This document shows positions 33,701 to 44,099 of a stretch of 64,000 bases of DNA, piece after piece; within the stretch, counting starts at the first letter, position 1; the number at the start of each line of letters is the position of its first letter. The notes below the pieces were generated by a model. The model ran no database searches, was not told where the DNA came from, and saw only the letters and a list, made by a program, of their open reading frames with translations. This DNA comes from Desulfovibrio litoralis DSM 11393 (lineage in GTDB: Bacteria > Desulfobacterota > Desulfovibrionia > Desulfovibrionales > Desulfovibrionaceae): the NCBI RefSeq assembly GCF_900143255.1, contig NZ_FRDI01000004.1, positions 99,233 through 163,232 on the forward strand. Reading direction: 5' to 3'. Both the position numbers and the translations under genes were made by a program.

Positions 33701-34171
33701 ATGAGCGAACTTGTTAAACCTTTTCCTGATTTTGACTTAAAAGAAATTTTAAGGCTTTTACCTCATCGTTATCCTTTTTTGCTTGTTGATAGAGTTACTG
33801 ACTTTGTACAGGGTGAGAGTATTAAGGCCTTTAAACATGTTACTTATAACGAACCTTTTTTCCAAGGACATTTTCCGGGTTTCCCCGTTATGCCGGGGGT
33901 TTTAATTGTAGAAGCCTTGGCTCAAACCGGTGGGCTTATGGTTTTAAAGAGCATGGAAAGTGTGCCGACTGATAAACTTTTTCTCTTTTCGGCTATAGAT
34001 AAAGTTCGTTTTCGCAGGCAGGTTGTTCCCGGAGATCGTTTAGATTTGCATGCTCGTTTGTTACGTCAAAAAATGATCTTTTGGAAAATGGAATGTAAAG
34101 CTTATGTAGATGGTCAACTCGCTGCTGATGCTGAATTAACTGCTGCAATTGTTGATCGAGAAGGTGTTTAA
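33701..34171 (+). CDS. fabZ: 3-hydroxyacyl-ACP dehydratase
   Basis: FabZ dehydrates 3-hydroxyacyl-ACP in fatty acid elongation and competes with LpxA/LpxD for the same substrate, hence their usual linkage. This 156-aa hot-dog-fold protein has LLPHRYPFLLVDRV, and the active-site His and Glu in FFQGHFPGFPVMPGVLIVEA. Its stop overlaps the start of lpxA by one base, indicating translational coupling. Confidence 0.96.
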   Translation: MSELVKPFPDFDLKEILRLLPHRYPFLLVDRVTDFVQGESIKAFKHVTYNEPFFQGHFPGFPVMPGVLIVEALAQTGGLMVLKSMESVPTDKLFLFSAIDKVRFRRQVVPGDRLDLHARLLRQKMIFWKMECKAYVDGQLAADAELTAAIVDREGV

Positions 34172-34977
34172 TGAGTACAAAAATTCACCCAAGTGCGATA
34201 GTTGACCCAAAAGCAGAATTGGCGGAAGGTGTAGAGGTTGGACCTTATGCCATTATCGAAGCCAATGTTTTTATTGGCAAAAATTCAAAGATAGACGCAC
34301 ATGCTTCTGTTAAGTCCTATACTCGTATGGGCGAAAAAAATCGTGTTCATTCCTATGCCTGCATTGGTGTTGAACCTCAAGATTTAAAATTTCATGGTGA
34401 AGAAAGTTGGTTGGAAATAGGCAATAATAATAACATCAGAGAATTTTCAACGCTGAGCCGTGGTACGGAGCTTGGAAGTTTTTCCACCAAAGTAGGCGAT
34501 AATAATCTTTTTATGGCTTATACTCATGTTGCCCACGACTGTCAGCTTGGAAACAATATTATTATGTCAAACTGTGCAACTTTAGCAGGGCACGTTCAGG
34601 TTGATGACTTTGTTATTTTAAGCGGTCTTTCGGCCGTTCACCAGTTTGTCAGAATTGGTACGCATGCTTTCGTTGGCGGAAAGACAGGAATTGCTCAAGA
34701 TTTGCCTCCTTATATGCTTGCTATAGGCAATAGAGGCGGGGTGCAGTCGCCTAATTTGGTCGGTTTAAAACGTATGGGAGCAAGTCAAGAGCTTGTTAGC
34801 ATAATGAAAAACGTTTTTCGTATGTTTTGGAAGTCTGATTTAAGCAGAAGTGAAGCCCTTGACCAAATAGAAAAGGAATATGGACAACATCAAGAAGTAA
34901 TTAATTTTGTTAACTTTGTTCGTTTGAGTGAGCGTGGAGTTCTCTCAACTTTTGAACAGTCTAAAAATAGTGATTAA
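34171..34977 (+). CDS. lpxA: UDP-N-acetylglucosamine acyltransferase
   Basis: LpxA catalyses the first step of lipid A synthesis. It is 268 aa: IHPSAIVDPKAELAEGVEVG starts the hexapeptide beta-helix; the catalytic histidine is in YTHVAHDCQLG; a helical C-terminal domain follows (LKRMGASQELV). The start codon overlaps the fabZ stop (TAATG). Confidence 0.96.
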   Translation: MSTKIHPSAIVDPKAELAEGVEVGPYAIIEANVFIGKNSKIDAHASVKSYTRMGEKNRVHSYACIGVEPQDLKFHGEESWLEIGNNNNIREFSTLSRGTELGSFSTKVGDNNLFMAYTHVAHDCQLGNNIIMSNCATLAGHVQVDDFVILSGLSAVHQFVRIGTHAFVGGKTGIAQDLPPYMLAIGNRGGVQSPNLVGLKRMGASQELVSIMKNVFRMFWKSDLSRSEALDQIEKEYGQHQEVINFVNFVRLSERGVLSTFEQSKNSD

Positions 34978-35109
34978 GCTTGATTTATTTTGTTTTTAGC
35001 CAGCGGTTTTTTTGACGGATAAAAATAAAATATGTTTAAATCGCTTATTTATAGATATTTGCTTCTTAATCGTGTATTTTTTATAAATTATTAAACTAAC
35101 CTGATAGTT

Positions 35110-35961
35110 ATGGATATTTTTAAACAAAGTCCTGTTGTTGGAATTATTGCCGGTGGTGGTCAGTTTCCTGTTTTAGTAGCAAGAGCGGCACATGCCAGAG
35201 GGCTTAAAGTAGTTATGACAGGCTTTGTCGGGCATACAGACCCCTTGATTGCCAAAGAGGCTGATGCTTTTAAAATGATACATTTAGGGCAGTTAACTGC
35301 TTTAGTGAATTTTTTTAAAAAACATAATGTGGTGAATATTTGCATGGCAGGAGCGGTTTCTAAACCAAAAGCTCTTGATTTGCGTCCTGATTGGCGAGCC
35401 GCTAAAGCTTTATTTAATCTTGCAAGGCGAGGAGATAACGATTTATTGTCTTTAGTTGTAAGAGAGCTTGAAGCTGATAATTTTCTACTTTTTCAGGCGG
35501 CTGATTTATCTCCTGATTTGCTTGCTCCGGTTGGCATACTTACCGCTAATTTACCTGATCATGTTTTACAGGAAATGCAATATGCTTGGTCTGTCTTAAA
35601 GGGAATTGGCTCTTATGATATAGGACAGGCGATAGTCGTCAAAGAACGCATGGTGATTGCTGTTGAAGCTATAGAAGGTACTGATGCAACTATCAAGCGA
35701 GCCGCCGAGCTTGTTGGTGAAGGTTGTGTTTTGGTAAAAACCTTAAAACCTAACCAAGATGGACGCACCGACCTTCCGGCTTTAGGTTTAAAAACAATTG
35801 AGTTATTAACCAAATATAAATATGCCGGGTTAGGATATGAGGCGGGAAAGAGCCTTTTTTTTGATGTTCAAGAAGCGATTAGGTTGGCAGAAAAAAATAA
35901 ATTGAGCATAGTTGGAATTCCGAGTGAAGGCATAGAAAATTTGACTAATTATAATCAATAA
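35110..35961 (+). CDS. lpxI: UDP-2,3-diacylglucosamine hydrolase, LpxI type
   Basis: LpxI hydrolyses UDP-2,3-diacylglucosamine to lipid X and UMP and replaces LpxH in many non-enteric Gram-negatives. This 283-aa protein shows the family start PVVGIIAGGGQFPVLVARAA, MAGAVSKPKALDLRPD and the C-terminal GRTDLPALGLKTIELL with GLGYEAGKS. It completes the local set lpxD-fabZ-lpxA-lpxI, which supplies four functions of the Raetz pathway region. No strong ribosome site is visible before the ATG. Confidence 0.92.
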   Translation: MDIFKQSPVVGIIAGGGQFPVLVARAAHARGLKVVMTGFVGHTDPLIAKEADAFKMIHLGQLTALVNFFKKHNVVNICMAGAVSKPKALDLRPDWRAAKALFNLARRGDNDLLSLVVRELEADNFLLFQAADLSPDLLAPVGILTANLPDHVLQEMQYAWSVLKGIGSYDIGQAIVVKERMVIAVEAIEGTDATIKRAAELVGEGCVLVKTLKPNQDGRTDLPALGLKTIELLTKYKYAGLGYEAGKSLFFDVQEAIRLAEKNKLSIVGIPSEGIENLTNYNQ

Positions 35962-36044
35962 TTATATAAAAAATTACTTGTTATTGAATTTTAGTTTTTT
36001 TGAAATATTAAATCAAAACTTAATTAAGTTATAAGGTAAATAAG

Positions 36045-37730
36045 ATGAATGTAGATAGCATAATCGAAAATGAGAATAATAAAGATTCAGCCGTAAAACA
36101 ACCCTCTGACTTTATTCGCACTCGCATTCAAACAGATTTGTTAAACGGAAAGAATAATGGGCGTTTACATACCCGCTTTCCACCTGAACCAAACGGTTAT
36201 CTACATTTAGGACACGCTAAATCTATTTGTTTGAATTTTGGTGTTGCCAATGAATTTAACGGCTTATGCAACTTGAGGCTTGATGATACTAACCCCACAA
36301 AAGAAGAAGTTGAATATGTTGATTCTATTCGCAATGATGTTAAGTGGTTAGGGTTTAGTTGGGACGATCGTGAGTTTTTTGCCTCTGATTATTTTGAATT
36401 TTTTTATGAACAGGCGGTTCGTTTAATTAAAATGGACAAGGCTTATGTTGATAGTTTATCGGCCGATGAAATCAGGGCATATCGAGGAACTCTAAAAGAA
36501 CCCGGAAAAAATAGCCCTTATCGCAATCGCAGTATAGAAGAAAATCTTGATTTGTTTAAGCGTATGCGTAATGGAGAGTTTGAAGACGGAACTCATGTTT
36601 TAAGAGCGAAAATAGATATGAGTTCGCCTAATGTGGTTATGAGAGACCCGACTTTATACCGCATTCGCAAAGTTGCACACCATAGAACAGGTGATAAGTG
36701 GTGCATTTATCCTATGTATGATTTTGCACATTGTTTATCTGACTCTCACGAGGGCGTTACTCACTCTTTGTGTACTTTGGAATTTGAAAACAACCGAGAA
36801 TTATATGATTGGGTTTTGGAAAACCTTGAGCTTTTTCGTTCGCAACAAATAGAATTTGCTCGTTTAAATATTACACGCACGGTTTTATCAAAACGTAAAC
36901 TCATTCAGCTTGTACAAGAAAAGCATGTTAACGGTTGGGACGATCCGCGTATGCCGACTTTAAGCGGTTTAAGACGCAGGGGATGTACGCCGGAAGCTTT
37001 ACGTAACTTTTGTTCTCGTATAGGCGTCTCCAGAGCTGACAATATGGTTGAATACAGCATGTTGGAATTTTGTATGCGAGAGCATTTAAACGCTATTGCT
37101 CCTAGGCTTATGGCAGTTCTTGACCCGATTAAAGTCGTAATTGAAAACTATCCCGAAGGGCAAGTTGAATGGTTTGACATGCCGCTTGACCCTGAAGATG
37201 AAAGTAAAGGCAAGAGAAAAGTTCCTTTTGGGCGTACTCTTTTTATAGAAAGAGACGACTTTAAAGAAGAAGCACCGAAAAAATATCACCGCTTATCTGT
37301 GGGCAAAGAAGTTCGTTTGCGTTACGCTTACTATATTGTTTGTCAAAGTGTAGTAAAAAATGAACAAGGTGATATTGTTGAACTGCGTTGTACTTATGAT
37401 CCGGCAACAAAAGGCGGTTGGTCTGAAGACGGGCGTAAAGTAAAAGGCACTCTACATTGGGTAGAAGCTGAGAACGCCGTTAAAGCCGAGGTTAGGCTTT
37501 ATGATTATTTGTTTAAAGTTGATAATCCGAGTGCGGAAGACGACTTTTTAACCTGTATTAATCAAGATTCTTTGAAAAAAATCGAAGCTTATATCGAACC
37601 GGCTTTAAATCAACGTGAAATTGGAGATATAGTCCAGTTTGAACGCTTGGGTTATTTTAGAAAAGATGAAGATTCAACTCAGAACAAATCTGTATTTAAT
37701 CGTACCGTCGGTTTAAAAGAATCTTGGTAA
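36045..37730 (+). CDS. glnS: glutaminyl-tRNA synthetase
   Basis: This class I aminoacyl-tRNA synthetase charges tRNA-Gln directly. It is 561 aa with [18 protein letters not shown] (HIGH-like motif) near the N-terminus, the GlnRS-specific [11 protein letters not shown], and VLSKRKL as the KMSKS loop. The C-terminal anticodon-binding beta-barrels follow ([11 protein letters not shown]). AAGGT precedes the ATG. The gene stands alone between lpxI and yajC. Confidence 0.96.
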   Translation: MNVDSIIENENNKDSAVKQPSDFIRTRIQTDLLNGKNNGRLHTRFPPEPNGYLHLGHAKSICLNFGVANEFNGLCNLRLDDTNPTKEEVEYVDSIRNDVKWLGFSWDDREFFASDYFEFFYEQAVRLIKMDKAYVDSLSADEIRAYRGTLKEPGKNSPYRNRSIEENLDLFKRMRNGEFEDGTHVLRAKIDMSSPNVVMRDPTLYRIRKVAHHRTGDKWCIYPMYDFAHCLSDSHEGVTHSLCTLEFENNRELYDWVLENLELFRSQQIEFARLNITRTVLSKRKLIQLVQEKHVNGWDDPRMPTLSGLRRRGCTPEALRNFCSRIGVSRADNMVEYSMLEFCMREHLNAIAPRLMAVLDPIKVVIENYPEGQVEWFDMPLDPEDESKGKRKVPFGRTLFIERDDFKEEAPKKYHRLSVGKEVRLRYAYYIVCQSVVKNEQGDIVELRCTYDPATKGGWSEDGRKVKGTLHWVEAENAVKAEVRLYDYLFKVDNPSAEDDFLTCINQDSLKKIEAYIEPALNQREIGDIVQFERLGYFRKDEDSTQNKSVFNRTVGLKESW

Positions 37731-37868
37731 AAACTTAACCTTTAAGCGATTTTTTGTTTAAAGAATGTTTGCAACTTTTTCAGATAAGGTATAAACTCAA
37801 AAGGTTGATTGTTTTATTGGAAATATTTTTTTGGTAAAAAAGTTATTTGTTAAATATATGGAGGTTTT

Positions 37869-38225
37869 ATGTTGTTTGTTGAAGTAGCTAGTGCTATGGG
37901 CGGAGCCGGTGGCGATGCTGCGGCTCAGGGGGGCTTAGGTGGTTTTGCCTCTTTTGTTCCTTTAATTTTAATGTTTGCGATTTTTTATTTTTTGATTATT
38001 CGTCCGCAACAAAAAAAGAATAAAGAATATAAAGAAATGCAGGCATCCTTAAAAGTCGGCGATAAAGTGATTACTGCCGGTGGAATGTATGGCGAAATCA
38101 CAGAAATTAAAGGTGATTTGGCTGTTGTTGACCTTGGAAATAAAGTTGTTGTTACTGTAGGGCGTGCTTATATTGCGGCGGCTCCTACTCCAAAGGTTAG
38201 TAAAGAAAGCGACAAGAAAAAATAA
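37869..38225 (+). CDS. yajC: preprotein translocase subunit YajC
   Basis: This 118-aa protein has one N-terminal membrane helix (FVPLILMFAIFYFLIIRPQQKK) and a small cytoplasmic domain (LKVGDKVITAGGMYGEI). YajC associates with SecDF. GGAGG precedes the ATG. It lies upstream of secD but is separated from it by a strong hairpin at 38238, so it is probably expressed at a different level. Confidence 0.95.
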   Translation: MLFVEVASAMGGAGGDAAAQGGLGGFASFVPLILMFAIFYFLIIRPQQKKNKEYKEMQASLKVGDKVITAGGMYGEITEIKGDLAVVDLGNKVVVTVGRAYIAAAPTPKVSKESDKKK

Positions 38226-38237
38226 ATGTGAATAATC

Positions 38238-38286
38238 ATAAGACCTTTGTAATATATTTTAAATAGTTATATTGCAAAGGTCTTAT
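38238..38286 (+). terminator. strong hairpin between yajC and secD
   Basis: A 19-bp stem (38238-38256 with 38268-38286, one G-U pair) lies 13 bp after the yajC stop and is followed by a T-rich run. It acts as a terminator or partial attenuator before secD. Confidence 0.85.
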
Positions 38287-38341
38287 TTTGATTTTTAATA
38301 TATTTAACAAATACATACAGATTTAGAGTTAGGAGTTTATT

Positions 38342-39934
38342 ATGACAAACAAGCTGAGCTTTAGAATTGCCGTTAGTTTGGTAATTTTAATTACAGCTGC
38401 CGCATATGCTTTACCATTTTTTTCGAGTGTGGAAAATTCATCTTTTATTCAATATTTTCCGTCAAACCGTATTAATCTTGGCTTAGATCTTAAAGGCGGA
38501 ATGCACTTAACGCTTGGAGTTGGAGTTGATAAAGCAATAGAAAACTCTTTGTTACAAAATGGTAGAGAGCTTATCGTTTTAGCTCGCAAAGAAAAAATTG
38601 TCGTTCAAAAACCAAAACTTTTACCTGATGGCAGTCTCGAATTTACTTTACTGAATCAGGACACAAAAAATACTTTGTCTGAACTTTTAACAAAATATTT
38701 TCCGACAATAGAGGTTGTTTCAAGCTCTGTTGTAGGTGATGGAAAATCTTTACGTTATGTTGTTAAGTTTTCTGATGCCGAGCGTGGTCGTTTGGCCGAT
38801 TTAACCTTAGACCAAGCTCTTAAAACAATTCGTAATCGTATTGATGAGTTTGGCGTATCTGAACCTGATATTAGAAAGTTTGCCGAATCACAACGTATTC
38901 AAATTCAACTTCCGGGGCTTGAAGATCCCGCCAGAGCGGTTGAACTGATTGGAAGAACAGCGGCTTTAGAATTTCGTTTGGTTGCTTCACCGACAGATAG
39001 CGGGTTAGGAGCAACAGAGGTTTTGCCTTATGCTACTTCGAGAGGCGAAAATCAAAAACAAGGCGAAACAGTAACTGTTTATAAAGATACTTTATTATCA
39101 GGTAAGAGTGTCGCCGACGCCAGACAAGGTTTTGATACTCGTCCGGGTGGAAATAATGCACCTCTTGTTGAAATTAGTTTTGATGCTAGCGGGGCTACTT
39201 TATTTGAACATATCACAACAGAATATAAAGGGCATTATTTAGCTATCGTTTTAGATGATAAAGTTTATTCCGTAGCCAGAATTAATGAACCTATTAAAGG
39301 TGGTAAAGCACAAATTTCAGGCTCTTTTTCAGTGCCTGAAGCTACAGACCTAGCACTCGTGTTACGTGCCGGTTCTTTGCCTGCTCCCGTTACTATTTTA
39401 GAAGAGCGTAACGTAGGGCCTTCTCTTGGACAAGATTCGATAGATAAAGGGCTTCAGGCGACCATACTTGGCTTTGTGCTTGTTGTTGTCTTTATGACTG
39501 TTTATTATAGAGCTTCCGGTTTGATTGCTAATTTAATGTTATGTCTTGATTTAATTTTATTATTGGCAGGTATGGCGATTTTTGGTGCAACTCTGACCTT
39601 ACCGGGTATAGCGGGCATTGTCTTGACTCTCGGTATGGCGGTTGATGCTAACGTTTTGATTTTTGAACGTATCAGAGAAGAGCTGAATTTGGGAAAAAGT
39701 TCGTTAGAGGCCGTTAAAGAAGGTTTTTCAAAGGCATCGGTAACGATTATTGACTCAAACCTGACTACAATCATAGCTGCTGTGATTTTATATCAATTTG
39801 GAACAGGACCGATTCGTGGGTTTGCAGTAACTTTATGTATTGGTATTTTAGCTTCTATGTTTACTGCTGTTTATGTTGCACATATTATTTTTGATCTTTG
39901 GGTTAAAAAAGACGATAGCAAAATCAGCATTTAA
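38342..39934 (+). CDS. secD: protein-export membrane protein SecD
   Basis: This 530-aa RND-type membrane protein helps pull exported proteins through SecYEG using the proton gradient. It has one N-terminal helix, the LGLDLKGGMHLTLGV motif, a large periplasmic domain and five C-terminal helices with GIAGIVLTLGMAVDANVLIFERIREE. TAGGAG precedes the ATG. secF follows 54 bp later. Confidence 0.96.
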   Translation: MTNKLSFRIAVSLVILITAAAYALPFFSSVENSSFIQYFPSNRINLGLDLKGGMHLTLGVGVDKAIENSLLQNGRELIVLARKEKIVVQKPKLLPDGSLEFTLLNQDTKNTLSELLTKYFPTIEVVSSSVVGDGKSLRYVVKFSDAERGRLADLTLDQALKTIRNRIDEFGVSEPDIRKFAESQRIQIQLPGLEDPARAVELIGRTAALEFRLVASPTDSGLGATEVLPYATSRGENQKQGETVTVYKDTLLSGKSVADARQGFDTRPGGNNAPLVEISFDASGATLFEHITTEYKGHYLAIVLDDKVYSVARINEPIKGGKAQISGSFSVPEATDLALVLRAGSLPAPVTILEERNVGPSLGQDSIDKGLQATILGFVLVVVFMTVYYRASGLIANLMLCLDLILLLAGMAIFGATLTLPGIAGIVLTLGMAVDANVLIFERIREELNLGKSSLEAVKEGFSKASVTIIDSNLTTIIAAVILYQFGTGPIRGFAVTLCIGILASMFTAVYVAHIIFDLWVKKDDSKISI

Positions 39935-39988
39935 TGAAAGTAATTTATAAAGTTTATCTGTTAACTATTGCAGTTATGGAGCAAAATA

Positions 39989-41107
39989 ATGAAATTTTTT
40001 AGTTTGGTTCCCAATAATCTAAATATTGATTTTGTACGCTTACGCAGAATCTCATATTTTATTTCGGGTTTTATTTTATTAATTGGTATAATATCTTTAG
40101 TATATAACGGTGGATTGCGTTATGGAATAGACTTTGCCGGTGGTGCTATTGCACAAGTTAAGCTTGATAAAAGCGTTGACGCCGAAGCAATCAAGGCGGC
40201 GTTAAAAGGTTCTGCTCCTGAGGGTTTTACTGTTCAAAGTTTTGGAGCTAAAGAAGATAACACTTGGCTTATTCGTATTCCAAGTTTTCAAAATGAAGAT
40301 AGTAATAAGGTTCGTCAAAATATTACGAACGCCTTTGCAAGCAAATTTGCTGATGCTCACCCGATTTTAGAGCGTTTGGAAGTCGTTGGTCCTAAAGTTG
40401 GGGCTGATTTAAGAGCCAAAGCCTTGGAAGCCATGTTTTATTCTATTTTGTTTATGGCAGTTTATATCTCAGGGCGTTTTGAACAAAAATGGGCTATTGC
40501 GGCTTTATTGACCGTATCTTTATCTGCTGTTTTATATATCTTGGCACAATTTAACGTAAGTATCAGTTGGCTTGTGTTGTTTGCTCTGTTAATTACCATT
40601 GGTTTATGTGTTAAATTGCGGCTGACCTTTGCACTTGGAGCTATTGTCTCAATTTTGCACGATATTTTGATAACCGTTGGTCTTTTGTCAATTTTAGGCG
40701 TTGAGTTTGACCTTACTACTATTGCGGCATTATTGACCTTAGTTGGTTATTCTTTAAACGATACAATTATTGTTTTTGACCGTATTCGTGAAAATATCCG
40801 TGAAAATACTTACAATAAAGTAAAGTTGAATCTGGAAGAAATTATTAATAAAAGTGTTAATCAAACTTTAAGCCGTACTATTTTGACTTCGGCGACGACT
40901 TTATTGGTTTTATCGGCTCTTTTAATTTATGGCGGAAGTTTAATTTTTGACTTTGCTTTAGTTATGTTTATGGGTGTATTTATAGGAACGGCATCATCAA
41001 TCTTTGTTGCCAGCCCTGTTTTATTGGCGTTAGGAACAGCAACCGTGTTGCCTGATGAAAATGAAAATAATAAACCTGTTGTTTATGAAGATGGTTCTCA
41101 AGTATAA
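39989..41107 (+). CDS. secF: protein-export membrane protein SecF
   Basis: This is the 372-aa partner of SecD. It has an N-terminal helix, GIDFAGGAIAQVKL, a short periplasmic domain, and five helices with LTLVGYSLNDTIIVFDRIREN. I place the start at the ATG at 39989, with GGAG eight bases upstream, rather than at an earlier codon at 39968. A terminator follows at 41126. Confidence 0.95.
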   Translation: MKFFSLVPNNLNIDFVRLRRISYFISGFILLIGIISLVYNGGLRYGIDFAGGAIAQVKLDKSVDAEAIKAALKGSAPEGFTVQSFGAKEDNTWLIRIPSFQNEDSNKVRQNITNAFASKFADAHPILERLEVVGPKVGADLRAKALEAMFYSILFMAVYISGRFEQKWAIAALLTVSLSAVLYILAQFNVSISWLVLFALLITIGLCVKLRLTFALGAIVSILHDILITVGLLSILGVEFDLTTIAALLTLVGYSLNDTIIVFDRIRENIRENTYNKVKLNLEEIINKSVNQTLSRTILTSATTLLVLSALLIYGGSLIFDFALVMFMGVFIGTASSIFVASPVLLALGTATVLPDENENNKPVVYEDGSQV

Positions 41108-41125
41108 GTAATTAATGAATGTTTT

Positions 41126-41164
41126 ATTGGAAAAAATGTAGGTTTGGCTTATGTTTTTTCCAAT
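41126..41164 (+). terminator. terminator after secF
   Basis: ATTGGAAAAAA (41126-41136) pairs with TTTTTTCCAAT (41154-41164), and T-rich DNA follows. Confidence 0.75.
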
Positions 41165-41249
41165 ATTTATTATTTTTTATGTTTTAACTTTTTGGGCTTT
41201 ATTTAAGAACAAAGATTTTTACTCTAAAAAGTTTTAAAGGTATTATCCG

Positions 41250-43253
41250 ATGAAAAATTTTTATCTTTCAACTCCTATTTATTATGTTAACGCAAAACCT
41301 CACTTAGGACATGCTTATACCAGTATTTTGGCTGATTCTCTTTGTCGCTTTCATCAGCTTAAAGGTGAAAAAACTTTTTTGGTAACAGGTTCAGATGAAC
41401 ATGGTGATAAAATCGTAAAAGCCGCCGAAAAAGAAAAACTTGATGTTAAAACTTTTACAGACAATATAAGCCAAGCATTTAAAGATATTTTACCTAAGCT
41501 TGGAGTAAACAACTCTGCTTTTGTGCGTACCAGTAGTGAAAAACATAAAAAATGCGTGCAAGAATTTTTGCAAAAAGTTTATGATAAAGGTGATATTTAT
41601 TTTGGAGAATATGGCGGGCATTATTGCTATGGTTGTGAACGCTTTTATACGGAAAAAGAATTACTTGCAGACGGAACTTGCCCTCAACACTTAGTTAAGC
41701 CCGAATATATTAGCGAAAAAAACTATTTTTTCAAAATGTCTAAATATCAAGATTGGTTAGTTAAACATATTGAGGAAAATCCTGATTTTATACGTCCGGA
41801 ACGTTACCGCAACGAAGTTCTCAGCATGTTGAATAGTGGCGATTTGGAAGACTTGTGTATCTCTCGTCCAAAGTCTCGTTTAAGTTGGGGAATTGAACTG
41901 CCCTTTGACAATAATTATGTATGTTATGTCTGGTTTGATGCGTTATTAAGTTATATTTCAGCCTTAGGCGGAGAAAAAGGACAAGCGTTTAACGAATTTT
42001 GGAATAATGCCGAACATTTAGTGGCTAAAGATATTTTAAAACCTCATGCTATTTTTTGGGCGTGTATGTTAAAATCAGCCGAGCTTCCGATTTATAAACA
42101 TTTAAACGTGCATGGCTATTGGCTTGTGCGTGATACTAAAATGTCAAAATCTCTTGGAAATGTTGTTGCTCCGTTAGATATGATTGATAAATATGGTTTG
42201 GCGACTTTTCGTTATTTTCTTTTAAGAGAAATGCATTTTGGATCTGATGCGAGCTTTTCTATTGAAGCTTTAGTTAGTAGGCGTAATGCTGATTTGGCGA
42301 ATGATTTGGGGAATTTGTTTAGCCGAGTTTTGGCGATGAATGCTAAATATTTTGGTTCGGTTTTACCGCAAAAAGTTGTAGACGGCGAGCTTGAACTTGA
42401 ACTTGCTTCTTTAGCAAAAAATTCTTTTCAAAACTTTCAAACCATGTTTGAAAACTTGCGTTTTTCCAACGCTCTTGAGGCATTATGGGAACTAGTGAGG
42501 GCTTTGAATAAGTATATAGACAGTGCTGCCCCGTGGGTGTTGCATAAAGCTCAAGAAATTCCTCGCCTTGGAACGGTTATATATACTTTACTTGAGTATA
42601 TGAGAAAGATAAGCTTGCATTTATGGGCTGTTATGCCTGAAACTGCGGAAGAAATGTTAAGTTTGTTGGGGGTTAAGTTTGATATTAATCAAGTTAACTT
42701 AGAAGCCGAAATTGAAAGTTTCGGAAGCTTGCAAGTTGGTTCTCATTTAGCGGCAAATTGCAATTTATTCCCGCGTATAGATGTTGTTAAACCAGATAAC
42801 TCAATTGGCTCGATTGGCTCGACTGGCTCGACTGGATCAACAGGGAAAACAAAAGCAAATAAAGAGAAAAAAGTTGCCAATGTTCAAAGCGAAACTTTAA
42901 AATCAACCGAATCTTATCTTGATTTTAGTGATTTTCAAAAGCTTGATTTGCGTATCGGAACTATTTTGGAAGCAGAACAACACCCGAACGCCGATAAACT
43001 TTTATGTTTTAAAATTGATGTTGGTGAAGAGTCAACTCGCCAAATTGTTTCAGGTATAGCCGAATTTTTTAACCCAAAAGACTTAGTTGGCAAACAGGTT
43101 GTTGTTTTAACAAATTTACCGCCGAGAAAATTAAGAGGTGTAGAATCGCAAGGCATGATTTTAACTGCCGCTTATAGTAACAATGAAAACAAAGAAGTTT
43201 TAAGTTTATTGACTGCTATGGAACATATTAAAAGCGGTGCAAAAATTTCGTAA
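41250..43253 (+). CDS. metG: methionyl-tRNA synthetase with C-terminal tRNA-binding domain
   Basis: This class I synthetase charges both initiator and elongator tRNA-Met. It is 667 aa with STPIYYVNAKPHLGHAYT (HIGH motif), a zinc-knuckle insert (CYGCERFYTE, CPQH), KMSKSLGNVV and a helical anticodon domain. A linker rich in Ser-Ile/Thr-Gly repeats (residues 518-532) joins it to a C-terminal EMAP/Trbp111-like domain (FQKLDLRIGTILEAEQHPNADKLL), which aids dimerisation and tRNA binding. AAAGG lies upstream. The DNA encoding the linker is a 9-bp tandem repeat. Confidence 0.96.
   Translation: MKNFYLSTPIYYVNAKPHLGHAYTSILADSLCRFHQLKGEKTFLVTGSDEHGDKIVKAAEKEKLDVKTFTDNISQAFKDILPKLGVNNSAFVRTSSEKHKKCVQEFLQKVYDKGDIYFGEYGGHYCYGCERFYTEKELLADGTCPQHLVKPEYISEKNYFFKMSKYQDWLVKHIEENPDFIRPERYRNEVLSMLNSGDLEDLCISRPKSRLSWGIELPFDNNYVCYVWFDALLSYISALGGEKGQAFNEFWNNAEHLVAKDILKPHAIFWACMLKSAELPIYKHLNVHGYWLVRDTKMSKSLGNVVAPLDMIDKYGLATFRYFLLREMHFGSDASFSIEALVSRRNADLANDLGNLFSRVLAMNAKYFGSVLPQKVVDGELELELASLAKNSFQNFQTMFENLRFSNALEALWELVRALNKYIDSAAPWVLHKAQEIPRLGTVIYTLLEYMRKISLHLWAVMPETAEEMLSLLGVKFDINQVNLEAEIESFGSLQVGSHLAANCNLFPRIDVVKPDNSIGSIGSTGSTGSTGKTKANKEKKVANVQSETLKSTESYLDFSDFQKLDLRIGTILEAEQHPNADKLLCFKIDVGEESTRQIVSGIAEFFNPKDLVGKQVVVLTNLPPRKLRGVESQGMILTAAYSNNENKEVLSLLTAMEHIKSGAKIS
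42801..42845 (+). repeat. 9-bp tandem repeat inside metG
   Basis: Five near-identical 9-bp units (TCAATTGGC, TCGATTGGC, TCGACTGGC and variants) encode SIG SIG STG STG STG in the linker before the C-terminal domain. Unit length is a multiple of three, so copy-number change keeps the frame. Confidence 0.85.
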
Positions 43254-43296
43254 GCAAAAATATTGTTGTTAATATAGCATATATGTTGAACTTTTT

Positions 43297-43329
43297 AGGC
43301 TGTCTATTTTGACAGCCTATTCTTTTTGT
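43297..43329 (+). terminator. terminator after metG
   Basis: AGGCTGTC (43297-43304) and GACAGCCT (43311-43318) form a perfect stem with a 6-nt loop, followed by TTCTTTTTG. Confidence 0.9.
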
Positions 43330-43480
43330 TAATAGAACTTGAGAATAATATTTTTTTATTTTATTATCAGTAATAGACTAATAATAAAAAATGCTTATTG
43401 TTATAATATGTTTTGGTAATTAATTGATAAATTAGAGTCTTAACTAATATTTTTTCTACTTTTAACTAAAGGAGTCTACA

Positions 43481-44029
43481 ATGGCTAATAATAAAAAAGA
43501 CACAAGCAAGAAAAAGGTTATTGATACTTTAAACGAAGCTCGTGCAAGAGAACTACACGCAATCAGCCTTTATATGAGCCAACATTACGCACTTGATGCT
43601 ATGGATTATGGTGAATTGGCGGCGAAAATGAAACTTATTGCCATAGACGAAATGCGTCATGCCGAAAATTTTGCCGAACGCATTAAAGAGCTTGGTGGAG
43701 AACCGGTTACCGGACACGGTTCTAAAGTAGTACGTGGTAATACCGTATTGGAAATATTTAACAGCGATGTAAATGTTGAAGATGATGCGATTGAAATGTA
43801 TAATCAAGCTGTAAATATTTGTAGAGAAAATAACGACAATATCAGCATGAAACTCTTTGAAACAATTATCGCCGAAGAGCAATTGCACATGAATTATTTT
43901 GAAAATATCTCTCAACATGTTAAAAATCTTGGTGATACTTACTTATCAAAAATTGCCGGAACTTCTGCTTCAACCGGTCCTACAAGCAAAAGCTTTGCCC
44001 TTAACTTAAACCCCGGGGCAACAGCGTAA
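43481..44029 (+). CDS. bfr: bacterioferritin
   Basis: This 182-aa four-helix iron-storage protein carries ferroxidase ligands in ARELHAISLY (Glu), AIDEMRHAE (Glu, His) and IIAEEQLHMNYF (Glu, His). The Met of DEMRHAE sits where bacterioferritins bind haem between subunits. It forms a 24-mer shell that oxidises and stores iron and protects an anaerobe against oxygen and peroxide. The 20-residue Ser/Thr/Gly-rich tail is longer than usual. AAAGGAG precedes the ATG; a strong terminator follows at 44100. Confidence 0.93.
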   Translation: MANNKKDTSKKKVIDTLNEARARELHAISLYMSQHYALDAMDYGELAAKMKLIAIDEMRHAENFAERIKELGGEPVTGHGSKVVRGNTVLEIFNSDVNVEDDAIEMYNQAVNICRENNDNISMKLFETIIAEEQLHMNYFENISQHVKNLGDTYLSKIAGTSASTGPTSKSFALNLNPGATA

Positions 44030-44099
44030 CATAGACCTAATAATAAACGCTGAACGCAAAACTGAGTTTTGCATGCCCTTACTTTAGAAGTATTGAACA

